A DNA stretch of 64,000 bases from Paenibacillus marchantiae. Lineage in GTDB: Bacteria; Bacillota; Bacilli; Paenibacillales; Paenibacillaceae. The position numbers and the translations under genes were made by a program. The stretch is from the NCBI RefSeq assembly GCF_028771845.1, contig NZ_CP118270.1:6448001-6512000 (forward strand), given 5' to 3'. The notes beneath the pieces are model-generated. The model saw only the letters and a program-made list of their open reading frames with translations, did not search any database and had not been told where the DNA came from. Position 1 is the stretch's first letter, and each line of letters starts with the position of its first letter. Shown one piece after another: positions 10,670 to 20,241 of the stretch.

Positions 10670-11703
10670 GTCGAAACACCTACATTATTTTTCATTTTAG
10701 GCTGTATCAACCTAGATTCAGCACTCTTTCTACTATCTCTCGACTTTCGAAGGTCTCGTGTAATATTGATGCGTTTGAGCCAACGATCTCTGCCCGCATA
10801 TTTGGGGCTGAATGGTTTTCTTCCATGGACAGCACGATAATTATCAACAAACAACATGTCTCCCGGTTTCAGTGAAATATCCATAATTGAATCTTCTATC
10901 TGGGATACGATATGTGCCATAGCTTCTCTGGCTAAGTCATCTTTCTCATCTATAACTCCCATAAAAAACGGGTCTAGCCTTATATAGGGAGAGTCGTAGT
11001 TACCGAATAAAATAGACAAAGGCTGCTTCGATGAATAATTAGCTTCAAATTGATCAAAAATTTCTGATGAATCTTGTACCACATTATTTTTGCTAAAGTG
11101 AGATTCATCAGGCAAAATATAAAATCTCGGCTCAAACAAAACATCCTTGTACTTCTTTTCCAGATTTAACATATCTATAGATGCATAAGTTGTTGCAACT
11201 GAATCCGGATTCCGTAAACAAAACAAACCGAGATAATCAGCCCGATACTCATGAAAGGCTTCTTCTGTATGCCACCAAAGTAACGAATTACTCCCTGAGC
11301 CCAACTGCTCATTCTCATCTCCCTTTACAGGAAGTATATTGTGAATGTAATATCCTTGTTGCTGGGTCCCCCATCCAAACAAATCTCCTAGAATCGACCC
11401 ACATAACGAAAAAAAGATTTCTACCTTTCGTGTTAATTTAGGATCTGGCCGTTCTCTCCAATGGGAGGGTGTTAGACCGATATCATCATCATTAACTGGG
11501 AATCCGGATATAACGAGATGAGATTGTTGTTCCGATTGTTTAAAATCAATTAATTTCTTCTTTAGTTCAAAAGGTAAATTATATCCCCATAGAGCTGCCT
11601 CCATTAAGTAACGGTCCGTCTCAAGATCCGTGTCTGCGGGAATAGATTCAACGAGTTCATAGATCTCATTGAGTTCACTAGCCGAAAGAATATACCTGTT
11701 CAT
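10660..11703 (-). CDS. VioC/AsnO-like Fe(II)/2-oxoglutarate-dependent amino-acid beta-hydroxylase
   Basis: 347 residues from the ATG at 11703. An ATG nine bases further upstream lies against the AAAGGAGAG site, so the inner start is better spaced. The protein resembles the clavaminate-synthase-like family (VioC, AsnO). The metal facial triad is visible as H-T-E in LLWWHTEEAFHEYRADYLGL and a distal His in AVHGRKPFSP, with an arginine-rich segment after it (GRDRWLKRINITRDLRKSR). Relatives hydroxylate free Arg, Asn or enduracididine at the beta carbon to feed NRPS modules; the substrate here cannot be read from sequence. Its stop overlaps the start of the monooxygenase-containing NRPS, which ties it to the same transcript. 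It is the intact member of two oxygenase genes in the operon; the one just upstream is broken. It probably supplies a beta-hydroxylated amino acid to one of the downstream A domains. Confidence 0.88.
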   Translation of the reverse strand: MNRYILSASELNEIYELVESIPADTDLETDRYLMEAALWGYNLPFELKKKLIDFKQSEQQSHLVISGFPVNDDDIGLTPSHWRERPDPKLTRKVEIFFSLCGSILGDLFGWGTQQQGYYIHNILPVKGDENEQLGSGSNSLLWWHTEEAFHEYRADYLGLFCLRNPDSVATTYASIDMLNLEKKYKDVLFEPRFYILPDESHFSKNNVVQDSSEIFDQFEANYSSKQPLSILFGNYDSPYIRLDPFFMGVIDEKDDLAREAMAHIVSQIEDSIMDISLKPGDMLFVDNYRAVHGRKPFSPKYAGRDRWLKRINITRDLRKSRDSRKSAESRLIQPKMKNNVGVSTWT

Positions 11704-11736
11704 TGTTATCATCTCTCCTTTGATTAGGTCCTGGAT

Positions 11737-12696
11737 TTATACGTTATAGGGTTCAGCCATCGCAACGACAATTTTTCTATCTCCCTTAAATGTTTTTCTG
11801 CCGTGCGCCATGAGCATATTGTCCAACATGAGGACATCTCCCTCTTGCCATGGAAAGACTATACTGATTTCCTCGTACAGTCCTTGGATTTCATCAATTA
11901 AAGAATCCGGAATTGTGCTACCATCTCCGAAATACGTATTGCGAGGAAGATTGTCATAACCCCGTTCTTCTATAAGCCATTCTCTGGCCTCTAAAAGCAG
12001 ACTAGAGACATGAAATAAATTAGCTTGATTGAACCAGACCTTTTCCTTAGTGAGGGGGTGAATGGCTACTGAATCACGAACGGTTCGCGTCCGCAAATGA
12101 TCTTTAGATATCCATTCGAATGCAATCCCATTTTTTTGGCAATACTGTTCTACGATCTTTTGGTTTTCTGACTAGAAAACATTTTGCCAAGACAAATCCA
12201 AGATACCGTCGAATTCCTTACACACATTACTTGCTTTTCGATAAATTGTTTTTTAATGGATGCATCTAGCTTCTGCAATAACTCTCTACTGTCTGCAATC
12301 GGAGTTTCCCCACCTACCTCGGCATTGATCTGGCAAGAAAACCATATCTTCATAGGCCATACTTTTGAATAAAGCTTTCATTATGCATAGGTATACACTG
12401 GTCCTTAGGATATTCAGTGGAAGTATAGATATTATCCTGAACCTCAGTTCGTGGTGTAGATCGTTCCTTATACTCTAACAATTCTGAACTGAAAATTTGC
12501 GTGATTTCACTAAACTCTGAGATCGATGCCTTGGGGAAATTCCGAAACAAAACGCCTCCTCTTTGTAGCAATACCTCTTCTAATTCCTTCTTGTTCTCTG
12601 TAACCCATTGATTCAGTTTGATTTCTTTATCCATGGGAGTATATGTGTAGAGTGATCCTGCGGTGTATTTAATATGGAATTACCAATGCTTCTCAT
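11737..12696 (-). pseudogene. Degraded SyrP/TauD-like Fe(II)/2-oxoglutarate oxygenase
   Basis: A good AGGAGG site precedes an ATG at 12696, but the coding sequence is scattered over several frames. Pieces in order: an N-terminal stretch to about 12640; LNQWVTENKKELEEVLLQRG and the first iron ligands in MHNESF; IWFSCQINAEVGGETPIADS; KEKVWFNQANLFHVS; and the distal His region MLMAHGRKTFKGDRK. Joining them needs one-base shifts near 12637, 12362 and 12225, and there is an in-frame TAG near 12170 (apparent CAG to TAG). The joined product matches the TauD/SyrP family along its full length, about 310 residues. Family members hydroxylate carrier-bound Asp or other residues. The position, between the prodrug peptidase and the VioC-like oxygenase, shows it was once a tailoring enzyme of this cluster. 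Several separate lesions make a simple sequencing error unlikely. Confidence 0.85.
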
Positions 12697-12734
12697 AATG
12701 ATAAACCTCCTGATTTCATACGTTTTTCGAGAAC

Positions 12735-14204
12735 TTAATCTTTTCTTTTTGGAAATAGAATGCTATATCCCCCGCAAAGTAAACATCCCCCTGCAGCTAC
12801 GACCATGAAGATTGCACCCACAACCAAGCTTGAAGGAGCCCAAACGCTCAGGAAACTCCAGGGATACCCGTGATATAAAACAGTAGGAGATAAGTAGATG
12901 GCCACAGTGAAAATTGCATATCCAACAGATAACAACGTCAGTTTAATTCCCGCATTCAAGGATGGTTTTTGGAAAGATCTATGCTTGTCCTTATACATTC
13001 GAGAACAGAAGAATAATGACAGCGCGATCACAAGCAAGCTCAATGCAAGAAGCACTCTCATCACATTATTTAATATTAGAAATAGATCTACTTCGGATGG
13101 AGTCGGCGTGTTCCCTAATAAAATTTGCTCAATTCCCATAGCTATTGAAAATACAGCCTCTGAATTCAGGTTGGCCATCACGGTTACCCCTATTTTTTTC
13201 CCTTTATTCAATAACATGTAAGATGAAAATCCCGGATTTGCTCCTGAATGTTCAAGTTGCTCACCTTCAAATGAATAAATCTCCCATCCAGCGGCATATG
13301 GCGCTCCTTCTTGTATCCCCTCCAGAGTGCTATCCTTCATGTGTGATTCCAAAATGACTTCACCAAAACCAGGTACATTGACCATCCCCAATTGGATCTT
13401 CATCCACTGACGCATATCCTCAGCATTGGACACAATGTATCCAGCTGGCGTATTCCCGCGATAGGATGGTCCGTCATAGGAGGCTGCGCCGAAAAAACCT
13501 AACTTATGTCCAGAAGCCATATTTTCCTCTGACTGAACTTGTGCCTTAGGAAAAGTATTCAATAATCCCAACGGATTGAATATATTTTCTATCATGTATT
13601 CTTCGTAACTCATCCCCGAAACTTCTGCAACAATGAGACCGATAATATCGTAATTCAAGGTTGCGTATTCGAATATTTGCCCTGGCTTGTTGACAAGTTG
13701 TACAGGTACCATTTCCATCAGCATTTGCTTCAAGGCATCAGCATCATTGCTTTCAGGGATTAGAGTTATGGAATCAGTAGGAATTCCGCTTGTATGGTGT
13801 AACAATTGCCGAATGTTAATGTCTGATTCGGTGCCATCCAAAACGGCCGTGAACCAAGGCAAATGTGCTGTTACGTTATCATCCAGGCTAAGCTTGCCCT
13901 GTTTAACCATGTGGAGTAATGCAAGCCCGGTAAAAGCTTTGGAATTGGAACCAAGTTCAAAAAGCGTCCTTTCATCAACGGCTTTGTTCCCAGAACTACG
14001 AAATCCATAACCTGAACTATATTCAAACTTATCTAAAACAATAGAAGCTGATAATCCAGGAATTTTCAATTTTTCCATTTCCCTATCAATAAACATATCA
14101 ATAGATTTTTCAAGATTATGTGTTGAGGATTCAGCATACCCAACATAGTTATTACTCAAAAATACAACTAGAATTAGTAAGGTAAACATACGACGGAATT
14201 TCAT
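12735..14204 (-). CDS. ClbP/ZmaM/XcnG-like prodrug-activating serine peptidase, membrane anchored
   Basis: 489 residues. A signal peptide (about 1-25) is followed by a beta-lactamase/penicillin-binding fold and then three membrane helices (about 375-485). The catalytic S-x-x-K is SNSK in FELGSNSKAFTGL, and the partner Tyr lies in FEYATLNYD. These, together with SGHKLGF, EHSGANPGFSS and the C-terminal PWSFLSVWAPSSLV, follow the layout I recall for colibactin peptidase ClbP. Known relatives (ClbP, ZmaM, XcnG) act outside the membrane and cut an N-acyl-D-Asn cap off an exported NRPS product. It sits 30 bases after a C-A(Asn)-T-E synthetase, the module that makes such a cap, which strongly supports this role over a generic class C beta-lactamase. 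The start has a GAGAGG site eight bases upstream. The gene is probably both activation and self-protection for the cluster. Confidence 0.92.
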   Translation of the reverse strand: MKFRRMFTLLILVVFLSNNYVGYAESSTHNLEKSIDMFIDREMEKLKIPGLSASIVLDKFEYSSGYGFRSSGNKAVDERTLFELGSNSKAFTGLALLHMVKQGKLSLDDNVTAHLPWFTAVLDGTESDINIRQLLHHTSGIPTDSITLIPESNDADALKQMLMEMVPVQLVNKPGQIFEYATLNYDIIGLIVAEVSGMSYEEYMIENIFNPLGLLNTFPKAQVQSEENMASGHKLGFFGAASYDGPSYRGNTPAGYIVSNAEDMRQWMKIQLGMVNVPGFGEVILESHMKDSTLEGIQEGAPYAAGWEIYSFEGEQLEHSGANPGFSSYMLLNKGKKIGVTVMANLNSEAVFSIAMGIEQILLGNTPTPSEVDLFLILNNVMRVLLALSLLVIALSLFFCSRMYKDKHRSFQKPSLNAGIKLTLLSVGYAIFTVAIYLSPTVLYHGYPWSFLSVWAPSSLVVGAIFMVVAAGGCLLCGGYSILFPKRKD

Positions 14205-14234
14205 ATATAGAACCTCTCTCTTTTTATTGGCTTA

Positions 14235-17200
14235 TCAAGAAAATAATGCATCCAAGTCCTCCTGGTTTAATTTATGTTCTGTAAGATCTACAATAGGGTC
14301 GCTTACAACTGAACGGATGAGAGAAATCTCTGTTAGTTTATTTTGTATTTTATTCATCCATAGTTGAATGGTATTTACAGAGAAATCATCTTCTTTATAG
14401 TTGATTTGAATATACAATTGTCCACTCATGACATAAATATTGATGTCCAGCAAACAGTTTAAATCATTGTAGGGACAAACATCGGCGCTAGTATTTGTAT
14501 CTGAGGGTGTAAACCACGTACCAGCAAGGCCATTGTCCATCTCACCAAGATAGTTCAGTCGGACTAATCTTCTCTCTTCCACCCCTGATACATCTTTTAA
14601 ATAATAATGTATTCCGTAACCCATTCCATTGAGAGGTATACTGTTCAGATCATTGGCAATAGCAATAATCTGATCTGTTAAATCTCCCGATTCAACAAAG
14701 AAGTTAACGGGAAACAAACTGGTGAACCATCCGACTGTACGATTAATATCGAGCGTATGATCGAACATTTCCCTGCCATGGCCTTCCAGCATTACAGAGA
14801 TGTTGCTCTCCTTCGTTAGCTCCCATATGCTGAGAACAACAGCTGCAACAATTAAATCTTTTGATGTCGTCTGCAGATTTTTGTTCACCGTGGACATAAT
14901 GAGTTTTGTTATACTTTCTTGAACTATCCTTTGTTCCTGAACACTTGGTGAGTGAGATCGTTCGGTCTGTAGCTTATCTTTTAAATCTATATAGTGAATT
15001 TGGGAAACAACTTTGTTCCAATACTCTCTATCTTTCCTGGCAGCAGGACTCTCAGCGTATTCCAATAGTTTACCAGCCCATTCTTGATAAGAGCTTCCTT
15101 TGGATATCCGAGAAATATGAGATTGTTCCCCCTCCCTAATCAATGAATCCAGATCCTCCAGTAGAATTCTCCACGATATTCCGTCTACAATCAGATGATG
15201 TGCAATGAACGATACCTTAATACCATGTGGAGTATCGTAATACACGCAATAAAATAAGGAGTGTGAATCCATTGAAATACTCTCTTTGATCTCCTTATCG
15301 TATTTGATCATACTTTCCAGATAATCTCCCTCTTCTTCTAAGCGCAGATCCATGTATTTCATTACGGATGTCAAGGGAAAAACATCTTGATATTTTAACT
15401 GCATTGTTTCTTTGTCCAACGTAATTCTTAAAGAATCATGAACATCAACCAGTTGAGAAATAGCATGGCAAAATTGGTTGTAAGAAATATCTTCCTTAAG
15501 ATTGATATGGACGGATTGCAAGTAATAATCCTTGTTGCTTATACTGCCTTTAAGAAACCATTGATTGATCGGCGCAGGAGGAATACTTCCCTTACACTGG
15601 GCTGGTTGAGTTGTTTGTTCAGTAACACGCTTCTCTGCCATCTCAGCATGCTCTCCAACAATTGGAAATAAAAGTATATCTTTGGCCTTCAATTCAATTC
15701 CTTGCGTGTTAAGCAGAGAGGAAACTTGTATGGCTTTGATGGAGTCCCCTCCGATAAAAAAGAAATTGTCATCCAGAGATATATTTTCTGTTTTTAAGAT
15801 TTCTTCCAATGCGCTCAATACCTGTTTTGCGATTTCAGATGGGCCACTGCGATTCTCAACACCCTGTGATAACTTAGGCATTGGTAGTTGTGAACGATTT
15901 ATCTTTCCATTGGTCGTGACAGGTAAACGTTCCATTATCTCAAAATGCGAAGGAATCATATAACTTGGCAAGAGAAGCGATAACGATCTCTTTAACTGAT
16001 TAGTAGAAATGGATTCTAGCAACTCCAAATGTGCAATCAGCATATCTGAGCCATTGGATAATGAATGTTTCGTTACTACCGCTTCTTTAACGCCTTCAAG
16101 TCCACACATGATATTTTCAATTTCTAACACTTCGATCCGATAACCATTAATTTTCACTTGATCGTCTGCCCGGCCTACATAAAATAAGTTTCCGTCTTCG
16201 ACGTAATAACCTATATCCCCCGTTTTATACATCCTTTGACCGAGTACGAATGGATTAGGTAGAAACTTTTCATTTGTTAAATCACCTTGATTTAAATACC
16301 CCCTAGCAACACCAGCTCCCGAAACAAAAATTTCACCTTTTGTATACAAAGGAACCGGTTGTAACTCACCATCCAGAATATAGATTTGAGTGTTTTGTAT
16401 AGGTTTTCCAATACTTACGGATCCGCCTCTAACCAAAGCACTATCGTATCGGTAAATCATACATCCCACTACAGTCTCTGTCGGCCCATATTCATTAAAT
16501 ATATTGATATCCCGACCAAACATTTCAAGCACATTTTCGGTAAGCTGTACTTTTAAATCTTCCCCTCCAACGATTAACGTTCTGAGTGAATTTCCATATC
16601 GCCCATGTTCAATCAGCAGTCTTAGGTGAGATGGAGTAAGCTTAATTACGGTGGATTGGTTATCCGTTATGACTTTATCCAACACAAACCCACTATCAGA
16701 TTCACTGTAAATAATAGCTTTGCTTCCGCAAATTAACGGTGTAAAAATCGAAGTTAAAGTTAAATCAAAAGAAAATGACGAATAGACCGGAAACACTTCA
16801 ATTTCGTCCACATATGTTGAGCAAGCCCACGTCGTGTAATTAAACAATCCACCATGTTCTACCATGACTCCTTTAGGAATACCCGTTGAGCCAGAAGTAT
16901 ATATAATGTAAGCAAGTTGGTTTTTGGCTGGAATAACCGTTAAATTATTCGTTGTTGTTCCCTCATATGTTGTTTCTAAAGAAATATCAATCACATTGAT
17001 ATTATTACTACATTCATTAATTCCACCTAAATTAGTTAAGATAGCGCTAACATTACTATCCTCAAGCATATATCTTTTTCTTTTTGAAGGAAGTTTAGGA
17101 TCGATGGGTAAAAATGCCGCTCCAGCTTTCAATACAGCCCATATCGCTATAATGGCTTCCAGAGAATGCTCTGAGATAATAGCTACAACCTTCTCTGATC

Positions 17201-18683
17201 CAATGCCAAATCTGGAAAGGTTACGTGCTAATGCATTGGATTTTAGATTAAGCTCCTCATATGTTAACCTGGTCTCACCGTACTCAAGCGCAATTCGTTC
17301 TGGATGAAGTGCCGCTTGCTTGTAGAATAATTCAACAATACTATTTCCTTCTGTCTGGTGATCCTCAGTATCATTCCATTGATGAATAATCTCTTTTTCA
17401 AGCTCTGGCTCCATAATTCTTAAATCTTTTACCTTTGCCCCATTATCTATGATGACCTGCTCTATCAAATATAGATAGACAGATGAGAAGTGTTGAATCT
17501 GAGCGTCTGTATAGTCGTCCGTCTTATACTCAAAGTCGAGTCGGATATGCCCATCCTGGTACCAGTCTTTAACAAAAACTTGAAGCGAATAAATCTGATG
17601 ACCGGAGAAAAAGTCCAACGTTTTAATGTCAATTCCGTCACAATGCTCAGGAAGTGCTGCATTGCTGTAATTGATACAATGTTGGAATAGTTGATCCTTA
17701 CCTTGTTGCTTGAGCAAAATATCTTCAATTAAAATATCGTAAGGATATTTCTGATGAAAATAACAATCATTTAGTTCTTTGTGGACCTGAATCATAAATG
17801 TCGAATCTTGAATTTCTGGATCAATGTTCATTTTTAAGGGCATTGTGCTGGTATACATCCCAAAGCTTGCCCTCTCCTTGCGTCCAGAACGATTAAACAC
17901 AGGAGTCCCCAATATGAGCTCCTCTGTCTTATCCATCTTGGACAAGTGAAGAAACAATAAACCAGTGAAAAATGCTGCATTTGTTATAGCTTGATTTTGG
18001 ATATAGTTCCTAATGCTGTTTGAACGGTTAGCATCAATGATCGTTGTTAACCTACGAGCTTGCGTGTTCTCGCTGCTTTTAGATTGAGCAACCTTAGTCA
18101 AATCTTCGAAACGTTTCGTCCAAAAGGTTTTGTCCTTTAAAAATCTCGAAGAGTTCTTGTATTTTTCTTCCCTATGTAGATAATCAGTAAATAATAACTG
18201 ATCTGATTTAACTTCTTTCCCAGAAAATTTGCTTTGATATATATCAACGACTGACTCCGCGATGAGCTTCACAGACCAACCATCGCCAATCAGATGATGC
18301 ACTTTAAAATAACATCCGGCATTACCAGACTGATCAATGAAAACGATAAAACAAAAGAGTGAACTTTCAATCAATTCAAAAGGTTCGTTAAAGTGATTGG
18401 TAAACCACGTTTCAGAATCGATCTGCCTCTCTCTAAAATCGATGAAGGTGACTTCATGTTCAGTTTCATCAACATATTGATATACGTTATTAAAACCCCG
18501 TTTCAAACGAATACGCAAGTTAGCATTGTTATCAATCAGCTCCTTAATGCTATCTTTCAGTAATGTCAGATCCATTTCTTGTTTGAAATAAAATGCGCCG
18601 CCTAAGTTATACAGAGAACTCTTTGAATATATATTCTCTATGATCCATACTCTTTTTTGTGGATGAGACAATGGATATAGCAA
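14235..18683 (-). CDS. Nonribosomal peptide synthetase C-A(Asn)-T-E, N-acyl-D-Asn starter
   Basis: About 1482 residues. Starter-type C domain (about 1-440, HHLIGDG), A domain (about 460-960), T domain (IGGDSIKA near 1000), then an epimerization domain (about 1030-1470) with HHLIVDGISW, RTVGWFTSLFP and LNYLGEMD. The pocket code read by hand is D-L-T-K-I-G-E-V-G, the known Asn code (DLTKIGEVGK). A first module of this kind, with a C domain that would accept a fatty acyl group, is the hallmark of N-acyl-D-Asn prodrug starters in colibactin, zwittermicin and xenocoumacin. The TTG at 18683 has AAGGGG eight bases upstream. A GTG at 18692 is in frame but overlaps that site. It is the first gene of the leftward operon, with the peptidase 30 bases downstream. 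Confidence 0.95.
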   Translation of the reverse strand: MLYPLSHPQKRVWIIENIYSKSSLYNLGGAFYFKQEMDLTLLKDSIKELIDNNANLRIRLKRGFNNVYQYVDETEHEVTFIDFRERQIDSETWFTNHFNEPFELIESSLFCFIVFIDQSGNAGCYFKVHHLIGDGWSVKLIAESVVDIYQSKFSGKEVKSDQLLFTDYLHREEKYKNSSRFLKDKTFWTKRFEDLTKVAQSKSSENTQARRLTTIIDANRSNSIRNYIQNQAITNAAFFTGLLFLHLSKMDKTEELILGTPVFNRSGRKERASFGMYTSTMPLKMNIDPEIQDSTFMIQVHKELNDCYFHQKYPYDILIEDILLKQQGKDQLFQHCINYSNAALPEHCDGIDIKTLDFFSGHQIYSLQVFVKDWYQDGHIRLDFEYKTDDYTDAQIQHFSSVYLYLIEQVIIDNGAKVKDLRIMEPELEKEIIHQWNDTEDHQTEGNSIVELFYKQAALHPERIALEYGETRLTYEELNLKSNALARNLSRFGIGSEKVVAIISEHSLEAIIAIWAVLKAGAAFLPIDPKLPSKRKRYMLEDSNVSAILTNLGGINECSNNINVIDISLETTYEGTTTNNLTVIPAKNQLAYIIYTSGSTGIPKGVMVEHGGLFNYTTWACSTYVDEIEVFPVYSSFSFDLTLTSIFTPLICGSKAIIYSESDSGFVLDKVITDNQSTVIKLTPSHLRLLIEHGRYGNSLRTLIVGGEDLKVQLTENVLEMFGRDINIFNEYGPTETVVGCMIYRYDSALVRGGSVSIGKPIQNTQIYILDGELQPVPLYTKGEIFVSGAGVARGYLNQGDLTNEKFLPNPFVLGQRMYKTGDIGYYVEDGNLFYVGRADDQVKINGYRIEVLEIENIMCGLEGVKEAVVTKHSLSNGSDMLIAHLELLESISTNQLKRSLSLLLPSYMIPSHFEIMERLPVTTNGKINRSQLPMPKLSQGVENRSGPSEIAKQVLSALEEILKTENISLDDNFFFIGGDSIKAIQVSSLLNTQGIELKAKDILLFPIVGEHAEMAEKRVTEQTTQPAQCKGSIPPAPINQWFLKGSISNKDYYLQSVHINLKEDISYNQFCHAISQLVDVHDSLRITLDKETMQLKYQDVFPLTSVMKYMDLRLEEEGDYLESMIKYDKEIKESISMDSHSLFYCVYYDTPHGIKVSFIAHHLIVDGISWRILLEDLDSLIREGEQSHISRISKGSSYQEWAGKLLEYAESPAARKDREYWNKVVSQIHYIDLKDKLQTERSHSPSVQEQRIVQESITKLIMSTVNKNLQTTSKDLIVAAVVLSIWELTKESNISVMLEGHGREMFDHTLDINRTVGWFTSLFPVNFFVESGDLTDQIIAIANDLNSIPLNGMGYGIHYYLKDVSGVEERRLVRLNYLGEMDNGLAGTWFTPSDTNTSADVCPYNDLNCLLDINIYVMSGQLYIQINYKEDDFSVNTIQLWMNKIQNKLTEISLIRSVVSDPIVDLTEHKLNQEDLDALFS

Positions 18684-18699
18684 TATAAACACCCCTTAT

Positions 18700-19008
18700 T
18701 TACATACAATTGTTAATTAAAACTTGTTGTTATTTTAATCAGATAATGGTGTTATTTGTCGTAAAATTGATTATAATGGAATAATAAATCCCATTTTTCT
18801 TCTATAGGAGATATTATAAACCAACTTTTTTCAAAAAAAATGCTTTTTTTGCTTTTATGTAAAATTGGATACATAATTAAAGATATGTTATTTTAATCTA
18901 TATATGATTCTAAAATTTGTAATTAATATTCATTTCTTCACTGAACTATGTACATGTAGTTTGAAAAATGTTATGGATTACAATCTTAGGTCTATTAAAC
19001 TTGTAAAG
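18700..19008. promoter_or_regulatory. Divergent intergenic control region of the NRPS cluster
   Basis: About 300 bases, strongly AT-rich, between the leftward NRPS operon and the rightward AraC regulator. It must hold both promoters. I see several TATAAT-like boxes (for example near 18775-18795 and 18806-18816 read leftward, TACAAT at 18979 read rightward) but no well-spaced -35/-10 pair, which fits promoters that need an activator. There is no clear direct repeat that I would call the AraC-type site. Confidence 0.5.
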
Positions 19009-19020
19009 GAGTAACCATGC

Positions 19021-19824
19021 ATGAAGTTTGTTACGGTTTCTGCATATAGTGTAGAAAATATTTTTCCTAAAACCGAAATATTTTGTTCCTCTATACACCA
19101 TCAGGCTTACGCAATTATTGTTCCTTCTTCGACTTTTGTATCTTACGATGGTAATGAGCTACTTATAAATAAAATGAGCATACTTGTAGGTAAAAATTTC
19201 AGTCTGCAGAACTTAGGTTCTTCTTATGCAGAGATTCGCAAGATAACTTTTAACCATTCGTTTTCTGACCTTGATCAATATCCTTTGGTCATCCAAGCTT
19301 CTTCTAAAACAATGAGAAACATAAACAAACTGTCTAAATTAATTTGCGGGCCGTTAGCTGGACGGTACATTGCTGAAACAGAAGAGCAAATTGAAACCCT
19401 TCTTCGTGCAAATATTGAGACTTTTAGTAGGCGATCTCTATATGCGAATACAAAAGAACAGACAAGAACAATTGACAGTCGTTTGATTATGGTACATCGT
19501 TATATCCGTAAACATTATGCAGAACCACTCACGCTACAATTACTTGCTGAATTAATCTATTGCAATCCAGTTTATTTAAGCAATAGTTTCTCTAAAATAT
19601 TTGATATATCACCTATGAGGTACTTACAACAAGTCCGGATGAAACGTGCCTGTGATCTTCTAAAAACATCCAACTTGAATATCAAAGAACTCACTATTGC
19701 CATCGGGTATATTTCAAATTCTCAGTTTTCGAGTATCTTTAAGAAACACTTTTCTTGTACTCCAGCAGAATATCGGAGATTTATCCGCATGAACTGCAAC
19801 GAAGGGGAGAGTGTAACTCATTGA
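19021..19824 (+). CDS. AraC-family transcriptional regulator of the NRPS locus
   Basis: 267 residues. The C-terminal 100 residues form a double helix-turn-helix of the AraC type (LTLQLLAELIYCNPVYLSN, then LTIAIGYISNSQFSSIFKKH and the closing TPAEYRR). The N-terminal part (about 1-130) is a probable ligand or partner domain that I cannot assign. The ATG at 19021 has AAGGAG nine bases upstream. Another ATG four bases earlier opens only a ten-codon frame. It is divergent from the synthetase operon and its stop overlaps the next start (TTGA), so regulator and carrier protein are made together. It most likely activates the cluster in response to a signal; that is inference from position. Confidence 0.9.
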   Translation: MKFVTVSAYSVENIFPKTEIFCSSIHHQAYAIIVPSSTFVSYDGNELLINKMSILVGKNFSLQNLGSSYAEIRKITFNHSFSDLDQYPLVIQASSKTMRNINKLSKLICGPLAGRYIAETEEQIETLLRANIETFSRRSLYANTKEQTRTIDSRLIMVHRYIRKHYAEPLTLQLLAELIYCNPVYLSNSFSKIFDISPMRYLQQVRMKRACDLLKTSNLNIKELTIAIGYISNSQFSSIFKKHFSCTPAEYRRFIRMNCNEGESVTH

Positions 19825-20066
19825 CCGAAGATCTAAAAGATATCGTAATTAAAAATATCGCCCAGTGTCTGCAAGTTACTAACATCAAAGAAATTGATAT
19901 GCATGATAATTTAAATGACTTAGGGGTATGTTCTATTAAAATGATAAGACTGATTGTAATTTTAGAAGAACATTTTGATATCATTTTTAATGATGAAGAG
20001 TTGTTATTTGAGAACTTTAACACTTTATCAAATATACTTAACATAATTCAATTGAAGTTAAAATAA
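19821..20066 (+). CDS. Stand-alone acyl/peptidyl carrier protein
   Basis: 81 residues from a TTG that overlaps the TGA of the AraC gene, with GGGGAG about 11 bases upstream. The sequence has the carrier four-helix pattern with the phosphopantetheine serine in DLGVCSIKMIRLIVILEEHF, followed by the acidic helix FNDEELLFENFNTL. A free-standing carrier next to an NRPS cluster usually loads or passes on an acyl or amino-acyl group. Here the neighbour is a BtrH-like protein, whose family takes acyl groups from a carrier (BtrI in butirosin). That partnership is inference. An alternative is a carrier for the fatty-acid starter of the acyl-Asn module. The AraC coupling is unusual. Confidence 0.85.
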   Translation: MTEDLKDIVIKNIAQCLQVTNIKEIDMHDNLNDLGVCSIKMIRLIVILEEHFDIIFNDEELLFENFNTLSNILNIIQLKLK

Positions 20067-20176
20067 GTTTTAAACACTTTAATAACAGGTGAAATTTCCT
20101 GTGCCTCTAATTAGCAACGCTTCAGACAAATCCACACTGGAAAACAAATAATACATGACTTCTTATACTTACTAAA

Positions 20177-20222
20177 AATTAAGAAAGGTGATCTCTGAAT
20201 GACAGAGTTCACCTTTCTTAAT
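20177..20222. terminator. Strong bidirectional terminator
   Basis: A perfect 15-bp stem (AATTAAGAAAGGTGA with its complement) extended by CTCTG/CAGAG, with A-run on the left and T-run on the right. It separates the rightward carrier gene from the leftward BtrH-like gene and can serve both. Confidence 0.9.
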
Positions 20223-20241
20223 TTTTTATAAAATGATTAAT

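Noticed and set aside
12735..14204. Ordinary class C beta-lactamase
   Set aside because: The three C-terminal helices, the SNSKAFTGL and NPGFSS patterns, and the adjacent Asn-E module fit ClbP-type peptidases better.
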